From an uncultured Eubacterium sp. (lineage in GTDB: Bacteria; Bacillota; Clostridia; Lachnospirales; Lachnospiraceae), in assembly GCA_947089855.1 (NCBI GenBank), contig CAMUML010000016.1, forward strand, positions 1 to 64,000: DNA of 64,000 nucleotides. The letters run 5' to 3'. Shown here in pieces: positions 58,738 to 64,000 of this stretch. Position numbers and translations under genes: made by a program. Within the stretch, counting starts at the first letter, position 1. Each line of letters begins with the position of its first letter. The notes under the pieces were generated by a model that was given only the letters and a program-made list of their open reading frames with translations, did no database searches and was not told the DNA's origin.

Positions 58738-60513
58738 ATGGATGCAGTTACAATGAAAACAGGAAAGGCAGCGCAAAAGCCTTCCAAATGGGATATGCTG
58801 CGGCGGCTTGCAGCCTACTATAAGCCATACCGCAGGGTATTTTGGACCGATATGTTTTTTGCATTTGTGTCCGCGGCAGTTGCGCTGGTGATCCCGCTTG
58901 TTGTGCGGTATGTTACTTCAACAATATTGGCAATGGATGCCGGGCAGGCGCGGAGTATGATTATAAAAATCGGCGTTATGCTGTTTTTCCTGGTACTGGT
59001 GCAGTGGTACAGCAATTTTTATATTACAAATTATGGGCATGTGATGGGGGCAAAGATTGAGTACGATATGCGTGCAGAGATTTTCGGGCATTACCAGAAG
59101 ATGTCCTTTTCCTTTTATGATGAGCGCAAGGTTGGGCAGCTGATGTCACGTGTTACAAGCGACCTGTTTGACATTACGGAGCTTTTGCATCACGGGCCGG
59201 AGAATATAGCAATTTCACTGATCAAAATTATCGGTGCATTTGTAATCCTGCTTTCAATCAATCCATACCTGGTAATTGCTGCGTTTGCGCTTGTGCCGTT
59301 TATGCTGGTATTTGCTTATATCTGCAATGGGCATATGAAGCAGGCGTTTCGGAAAAACCGGGAAAAAATAGCAGACATCAACAGCCAGATCGAAGACAAC
59401 CTGTCCGGGATACGTGCGGTAAAATCATTTGCAAACGAAGAGGTAGAAAACGCAAAGTTTAAGGTTGGCAACGATGGGTTTGTAGAAGCAAAGAAAAACA
59501 GCTATCATTATATGGGCCAATACCATTCCGGGCTGACGGCATTTACAACGATGATAAATGTACTTGTAATTGTAAGCGGCGGGCTAATGGCTACGGAAGG
59601 GGTGGTCAGTGTAACAGACCTGGTTACCTTTTTGCTGTACATAAACGTATTTACCGACCCGGTGAAGACGTTGATTGATTTTACGGAGCAGTTTCAAAAT
59701 GGGTATTCCGGTTATGAGCGCTTTATCCAGATGCTAGATATAACGCCGGATATTCAAGATGCGCCGGATGCAACAGAACTGGCCGATGTAAAAGGGGATA
59801 TACGGTTTGAAGACGTATCGTTCCAATATTCAAAAGAAAACGGGACGGTACTGGCCCATATTAATCTGGATGTACCGGCAGGGGAATATGTGGCGCTAGT
59901 GGGGCCTTCGGGAATCGGCAAGAGTACGTTGTGCAGCCTGATCCCAAGGTTTTATGAAGTGTCTGCCGGACGGGTTTTGGTAGATGGGAAGGATATACGC
60001 AGCCTGAAGTTAAGGAGCCTGCGCGGCAATATTGGTATGGTACAGCAGGATGTGTATTTATTTGCCGGTACGGTATTTGACAATATTGCATATGGCAGGC
60101 CGGGTGCAAGCCGGGAAGAAGTAATTGCGGCGGCTAAAAATGCAAATGCACATGATTTTATTATGGAACTGCCGCAAAGGTATGATACGGATATTGGGCA
60201 GCGCGGCATTAAATTGTCCGGCGGGCAGAAACAGCGGCTTTCGATTGCGCGGGTATTTTTAAAAAACCCGCCTATCTTGATTTTTGATGAGGCAACTTCA
60301 GCGCTGGATAATGAAAGCGAGAAGGTAGTACAGGAATCTTTGGAACGATTGGCGGCAGACCGGACCACATTCGTGATTGCCCACCGGCTTTCGACGATAC
60401 GGAATGCACAAAAGATCCTTGTTTTGACAGAGCGCGGTATTGAGGAACAAGGGACGCATGAGGAGCTGTTGAAAAAGGGAGGTATTTATGCGGGGCTTTA
60501 TCATATGAGGTAA
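58738..60513 (+). CDS. ABC exporter (fused permease-ATPase)
   Basis: 591 residues. Six membrane helices at ~30-310 (type I exporter fold) then the nucleotide-binding domain at ~340-591: Walker A VGPSGIGKSTL, signature KLSGGQKQRLSIA, Walker B LIFDEATSALD. It is a half-transporter likely acting as a homodimer to export lipids, peptides or drugs. ATG after GAAGGAAGG. It lies in the middle of the two-component cluster and the next gene starts 27 bp later. Confidence 0.94.
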   Translation: MDAVTMKTGKAAQKPSKWDMLRRLAAYYKPYRRVFWTDMFFAFVSAAVALVIPLVVRYVTSTILAMDAGQARSMIIKIGVMLFFLVLVQWYSNFYITNYGHVMGAKIEYDMRAEIFGHYQKMSFSFYDERKVGQLMSRVTSDLFDITELLHHGPENIAISLIKIIGAFVILLSINPYLVIAAFALVPFMLVFAYICNGHMKQAFRKNREKIADINSQIEDNLSGIRAVKSFANEEVENAKFKVGNDGFVEAKKNSYHYMGQYHSGLTAFTTMINVLVIVSGGLMATEGVVSVTDLVTFLLYINVFTDPVKTLIDFTEQFQNGYSGYERFIQMLDITPDIQDAPDATELADVKGDIRFEDVSFQYSKENGTVLAHINLDVPAGEYVALVGPSGIGKSTLCSLIPRFYEVSAGRVLVDGKDIRSLKLRSLRGNIGMVQQDVYLFAGTVFDNIAYGRPGASREEVIAAAKNANAHDFIMELPQRYDTDIGQRGIKLSGGQKQRLSIARVFLKNPPILIFDEATSALDNESEKVVQESLERLAADRTTFVIAHRLSTIRNAQKILVLTERGIEEQGTHEELLKKGGIYAGLYHMR

Positions 60514-60540
60514 GACGTATGTTTATATATGGGGGCAGGC

Positions 60541-61233
60541 ATGGGAAAAATATTAATTTTAGAAGACGAACAAAATGTAAACAGGGGAATTGCATTTTCA
60601 CTGGAAAAAGCGGGCCATGAAACCTGCTGCTGCGAAACAGTCCAGGACGCGATAGGGCAGGCACGGTTTTTCCAGCCGGATATTGCCTTGTGTGACATTA
60701 ACCTTCCGGATAAAAGCGGGCTTGCTTTTATTACATGGCTGCGCAGGGAATTGGATGTGTATATTATCTGCCTGACCGCGTTGAGCCAGGAACTCGACCA
60801 GGTACTGGGTTATGAAGCCGGGGCAGACGACTATATTACCAAACCATTCAGCCTGTCTGTGCTTTTGCTGAAAATAGAGGCTTTTTTTAAACGCAGTACA
60901 AGGGATGCGGGTGCAGGGGACGGTACCCTGCATTCCGGCGGGCTTTGCATTAACCAAAAAGAAATGAAGCTGCAGGCAGAAAGCCAGGAGGTTTCGCTTT
61001 CTAAAAATGAATGGAGGCTGCTTGGGTTTTTCTTAAAGTATCCCAAACAAATCCTGTCCAGGCGCCAGATTCTGGAGTATATGTTTGATGCCGAAGAGCA
61101 GTTTGTGGACGAAAATACATTGGCAGTCAATATCCGCAGGCTGCGGGAAAAAATAGAAGCCAACCCGGCAAAGCCGGTATATATTAAAAATATACGCGGC
61201 CTGGGGTATGTGTGGGATGTGGATGTCAAATGA
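60541..61233 (+). CDS. OmpR-family response regulator
   Basis: 230 residues. Receiver domain with phospho-acceptor Asp in LCDINLPDKSG (~residue 53) and the Lys of YITKPF; C-terminal winged helix (RRQILEYMFD... GLGYVWDV). ATG 60541 preferred (MGKILILEDEQ). Followed by a histidine kinase. Likely controls the cluster through the repeats at 55887. Confidence 0.93.
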   Translation: MGKILILEDEQNVNRGIAFSLEKAGHETCCCETVQDAIGQARFFQPDIALCDINLPDKSGLAFITWLRRELDVYIICLTALSQELDQVLGYEAGADDYITKPFSLSVLLLKIEAFFKRSTRDAGAGDGTLHSGGLCINQKEMKLQAESQEVSLSKNEWRLLGFFLKYPKQILSRRQILEYMFDAEEQFVDENTLAVNIRRLREKIEANPAKPVYIKNIRGLGYVWDVDVK

Positions 61234-61345
61234 TGCTATGTATGGCGGTTGATTTTGGGGGTTACATTGTCCGGGGTATGTGCCGGATGTGGATTTGATG
61301 AAAATGGACGAGGTACACTGCCTGGCAGAAAGGAAGCGTTATAGG

Positions 61346-62668
61346 ATGAAAGGTTTATCGAAACGTTTTTTTGGGTTTTTCGTGAATGGCCCTTTTCCAG
61401 CCGGGCTGTTTGTGCTGCTGTTTTTTTTTGAGGTGTGTTTTAGTTTATTCAGCTACTACAATTACCAGGATAAAATGTGCCTGTTAGGCCAGGTGGCGGC
61501 AGGCAGCAGCGAAGGGCTGGATATGGCCGCCCGCATATTAAAGGGGGAAAGGGGAAGTTACGGGCAGGGGCTCGCACAGCTACGGGCGTATGGATATACG
61601 GATGCGGTCCAGAACCGGTATTACCACGATTTTTTAAAGCAATGTTTGGCAGCGGCTGTGTGTTTTACAGCCGTTTTGCTGTTGGTTTGGATATTTGCAG
61701 CCTACAAAAAGATGCTCTGGTGTGCGGCGGCACAAACTTATATGGAACAGCAGGCACAGCATTTGCAGGAATTTTTTGAACAAGGGGAACCTTGTAATGG
61801 ACAGCGTTTCCAGGCAGAAGATTTCCAGGCGGATTGGGAAGGTTTCCGGCATTTAGCAGGGAGGGCTGCTGCAAAACGGCTGCAGGAAGCAGCAGTCCGG
61901 GTGGGCAGCCAATGGGTACGGCTGGCGGAAAGGATTGAGGCGGTACGTGAACAGTCACAGGAAGAAAAAGAGAAAACGAAACGGATGGTCACCGATATTT
62001 CCCATCAGCTCAAAACGCCTGCAGCAGCGCTGGATACCTGCCTTAGCGTGCTGGAGGATTTCTCTTTAAATGATGCACAGCGGCTGGAATTTCAGCAGCG
62101 CTGCCGGTACGAGCTGGAAGCATTAAAAACGCTTTTGGATGCGCTGCTGCAGGTTTCACGGATGGAAGCAGGCATGATCCAGATTGTACGTAAGCCAGTG
62201 AAAATTTTGGATACAGTGGTTGCGGCCGTAAACCGCATCTATCCGAAAATTTCTGCAAAGCAGATGTCGGCTTCTTTTGATTATCAGCCAGAGTTTGAGC
62301 AGCTGGTGATTATGCATGATGAAAAATGGCTGTGTGAAGCGTTTATCAATATTTTGGATAATGCGGTAAAATATAGTCCAAATGCGGGTGAAGTCCATAT
62401 AGCGCTGCACAGGCGCAGCAGTTTTGTACGGATTGAATTTGCAGATGAAGGGATTGGCATCCCAAAAACAGACTACCATAAAATATTCAAACGCTTTTAC
62501 CGCGGCAAAGGCAAGCTGGTAAGCAGGGAAAATGGGTCAGGGGTCGGGCTATATCTGGCACGGGAGATTATAAACAGGCATCATGGGCTGGTTTCCGTAA
62601 AGTCAGCAGGCAGAAGCAAAGAAGGTTATCCTGGGAGTGTGTTCGTAGTCCGGATACCGCTGGGATAA
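61346..62668 (+). CDS. Sensor histidine kinase, partner of the preceding regulator
   Basis: 440 residues. Two membrane helices (~16-37 and ~92-114) enclose an extracytoplasmic loop of about 55 residues. HisKA has VTDISHQLKTPAAALD; HATPase has NILDNAVKYSPNAG and NGSGVGLYLAREI. The start at 61346 (MKGLSKRFF) is chosen since the longer frame from 61280 has no ribosome binding site; certainty is moderate. Confidence 0.9.
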   Translation: MKGLSKRFFGFFVNGPFPAGLFVLLFFFEVCFSLFSYYNYQDKMCLLGQVAAGSSEGLDMAARILKGERGSYGQGLAQLRAYGYTDAVQNRYYHDFLKQCLAAAVCFTAVLLLVWIFAAYKKMLWCAAAQTYMEQQAQHLQEFFEQGEPCNGQRFQAEDFQADWEGFRHLAGRAAAKRLQEAAVRVGSQWVRLAERIEAVREQSQEEKEKTKRMVTDISHQLKTPAAALDTCLSVLEDFSLNDAQRLEFQQRCRYELEALKTLLDALLQVSRMEAGMIQIVRKPVKILDTVVAAVNRIYPKISAKQMSASFDYQPEFEQLVIMHDEKWLCEAFINILDNAVKYSPNAGEVHIALHRRSSFVRIEFADEGIGIPKTDYHKIFKRFYRGKGKLVSRENGSGVGLYLAREIINRHHGLVSVKSAGRSKEGYPGSVFVVRIPLG

Positions 62669-62679
62669 AACCGGTGCAA

Positions 62680-62721
62680 AACCTGTCGGCAGGCTGGAAT
62701 CAAGCAGGCTGCCTGCAGGTT
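62680..62721. terminator. Hairpin between convergent kinase genes
   Basis: AACCTG-GGCAG pairs with CTGCC-CAGGTT at 62680-62721, overlapping the last codons of the minus-strand kinase. A T-run is not clear on either side. Confidence 0.35.
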
Positions 62722-63956
62722 GGAAAACAAAGCTGGATCTGGTATACGTCTTTTGTGCGGCTTACTTGCATATCCCCGCCCATCTGTTCCATCATCATGG
62801 CGATGTTTTTTAGGCCGATCCCACTTCCTTCTACAAATGTCCCAGGCGCTGCAATCCGGTTTTTTATAGATATGCCCACCTGGCTTTGCCCATAAAGGAC
62901 GCTGATCTGTATGGCAGACTGTTTATCTGCATATTTTTCCAGATTTGAAATGAGGTTGTTTATAATCCTCCCCATATAGTCCGTATTGACCTGTACAAAG
63001 ACAGGCGCCCAATCCGGCATTGTGGCGTCGACGCAAAACCCGCTGCATGCTAACAGGGCGCATAGCTCGGAAAGGTAATCCCCCAATGCACTGCGGATCT
63101 CTTCAGCAGGTTCCAGCGGTGCGTGTTTATAGGAATCGATTAGAAAATATTCGAACATCTGGTCAGATAACGACTTTATCTGTAGGATTTTATCATAGGC
63201 TTTCTCAATGTATTCCCGGCTTACGCAGCCTTCCCGTTCCTGTTTTTTTAAGATTTCCATATAAGTTAGCAGGCCGGTCAGCGGGGTACGCAGGTCATGT
63301 GACATGCCAAGTACCAGTTTTTCCTGTGCTTCACGCAGTTCCCGTTCAATCCGTTCTTTTTGCCCCAGTTTTTGGCGCATCTGGTCTAAGCCGTATGCAA
63401 GCTGGGCCAGTTCGTCAGTACCTTGGACCGTTACCAGCTGCTGAAGGTCCCCCTGGCTGATAGCGGCAATTTCTGTTTGGAGGCGGCGGATATAAGCTAC
63501 ATCTTCCTGCATGCTGGATATAAAAATTCCAAGGCATGCTGCAAAACCAGCGGCGATGGATAAGCCAAGCAGAAAGTGGCTGTATGATTTATCATACCCT
63601 TCATAGACCGATACATCCGCGTCCCCATCCGCAAATGTAACAGTATGGTAAAATCTCCATAACTGGCGGTGTGCGGCCTGGCCGTAGGAAATATCCAGTA
63701 ACTTGCATGCATCTCTGGAGATGGTAAATTCCAGGATATTGCGTTCCTCGATCCAGCTGGTTAAGGCAGCGGAGTCGGAAGCGGACAGGCTGTTTTGGGA
63801 AACGAATGTTTGAAATTCGCGGATCCGGTGTGTTTCCCTATCCATAAAAGTGCCGTGTGAAAAGAAATATTGCTGTAATAAATTTGTGCTTCCCAGATAT
63901 AGGAAGGCCATTAAAAAGATGCCTGCAGATAGGCCGTCCAACAGGCGTTTTAGCAT
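62700..63956 (-). CDS. Sensor histidine kinase
   Basis: 418 residues. Membrane helices at ~10-28 and ~130-150, HAMP region ~155-205 (IAAISQGDLQQLV), HisKA GMSHDLRTPLTGL, and HATPase NNLISNLEKYAD, with GSGIGLKNIAMMME. The ATG at 63956 lies one base after the stop of the upstream response regulator, so both are translated together. Ligand unknown. Confidence 0.92.
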   Translation of the reverse strand: MLKRLLDGLSAGIFLMAFLYLGSTNLLQQYFFSHGTFMDRETHRIREFQTFVSQNSLSASDSAALTSWIEERNILEFTISRDACKLLDISYGQAAHRQLWRFYHTVTFADGDADVSVYEGYDKSYSHFLLGLSIAAGFAACLGIFISSMQEDVAYIRRLQTEIAAISQGDLQQLVTVQGTDELAQLAYGLDQMRQKLGQKERIERELREAQEKLVLGMSHDLRTPLTGLLTYMEILKKQEREGCVSREYIEKAYDKILQIKSLSDQMFEYFLIDSYKHAPLEPAEEIRSALGDYLSELCALLACSGFCVDATMPDWAPVFVQVNTDYMGRIINNLISNLEKYADKQSAIQISVLYGQSQVGISIKNRIAAPGTFVEGSGIGLKNIAMMMEQMGGDMQVSRTKDVYQIQLCFPTCRQPA

Positions 63957-63957
63957 T

Positions 63958-64000
63958 TTACGTTCCAAAGCGGTAGCCCTTTCCCCATACCGTTTCGATC
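63958..64000 (-). CDS. Response regulator, C-terminal end only
   Basis: Reads IETVWGKGYRFGT then TAA on the minus strand, the typical end of an OmpR-type winged helix (TVxGxGYRF). The rest of the gene lies beyond the right edge of the window. It precedes the kinase at 62700 in one operon. Confidence 0.85.
   Translation of the reverse strand, partial: IETVWGKGYRFGT

Overview
The window looks like chromosome from a Lachnospiraceae-type Firmicute (class Clostridia). The support is the rpoB-rpoC-rpsL-rpsG-fusA-tuf order, strong AGGAGG ribosome binding sites with some GTG and TTG starts, near-consensus TTGACA/TATAAT promoters, and accessory content typical of gut Clostridia: a MobV-type mobilisable element, several two-component/ABC clusters, and a GH2 beta-mannosidase. 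No rRNA, tRNA or CRISPR array was seen. All family assignments come from reading the sequence, not from database searches.

Region 1 (1-13.9 kb) is the transcription/translation core: rpoB, rpoC, rpsL, rpsG, fusA and tuf. The surprise is RpoC, which carries an extra C-terminal tail of about 300 residues that ends in a Tyr/Gly/Gln-rich tandem repeat.

Region 2 (13.75-24.16 kb) is an integrative mobilisable element inserted into the 3' end of tuf. It holds a Xre regulator, excisionase, tyrosine integrase, RepA-like ATPase, an iteron-like dyad, an oriT-like hairpin cluster, a MobV relaxase, and a cargo cassette with a PstI/BsuBI-type restriction-modification pair, an SF2 helicase and a small zinc-finger-like protein. 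The element restores the EF-Tu C-terminus, and the displaced tuf end lies at the far junction. Three of its genes carry an in-frame stop codon. Beyond the junction lie traces of a second, decayed element.

Region 3 (24.2-29 kb) is a patchwork: a pentapeptide-repeat protein under a MarR regulator with twin palindromic operators, an IS66 transposase remnant, a MerR/TipA-type regulator, a palindromic MITE with a perfect 8-bp target duplication, and orphan leader, terminator and operator pieces.

Region 4 (29-40.4 kb) holds an aldo/keto reductase, a membrane-anchored flavodoxin, a large secreted Ig-like/hydrolase/flavodoxin fusion, two LysR regulators (one with its C-terminus rewritten by a MITE), two GNAT acetyltransferases, an ArsC/Spx-like protein, an acyltransferase and a frameshifted chemoreceptor.

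Region 5 (40.4-50 kb) holds a beta-CASP nuclease, a GH2 beta-mannosidase, a probable MqsR-like toxin with a Panacea-domain antitoxin, a secreted Ig-like protein and a small membrane protein.

Region 6 (50-64 kb) holds sbcD-sbcC, then a signalling/transport cluster: ABC ATPase, permease, histidine kinase, ABC exporter, response regulator and histidine kinase. Its promoter region has three 12-bp-spaced direct repeats. A convergent kinase/response-regulator pair is cut by the window end.

A dispersed family of hairpin-rich palindromic repeats (ends GTTACTATTCACGG) occurs at least five times; two copies have perfect 8-bp target-site duplications.
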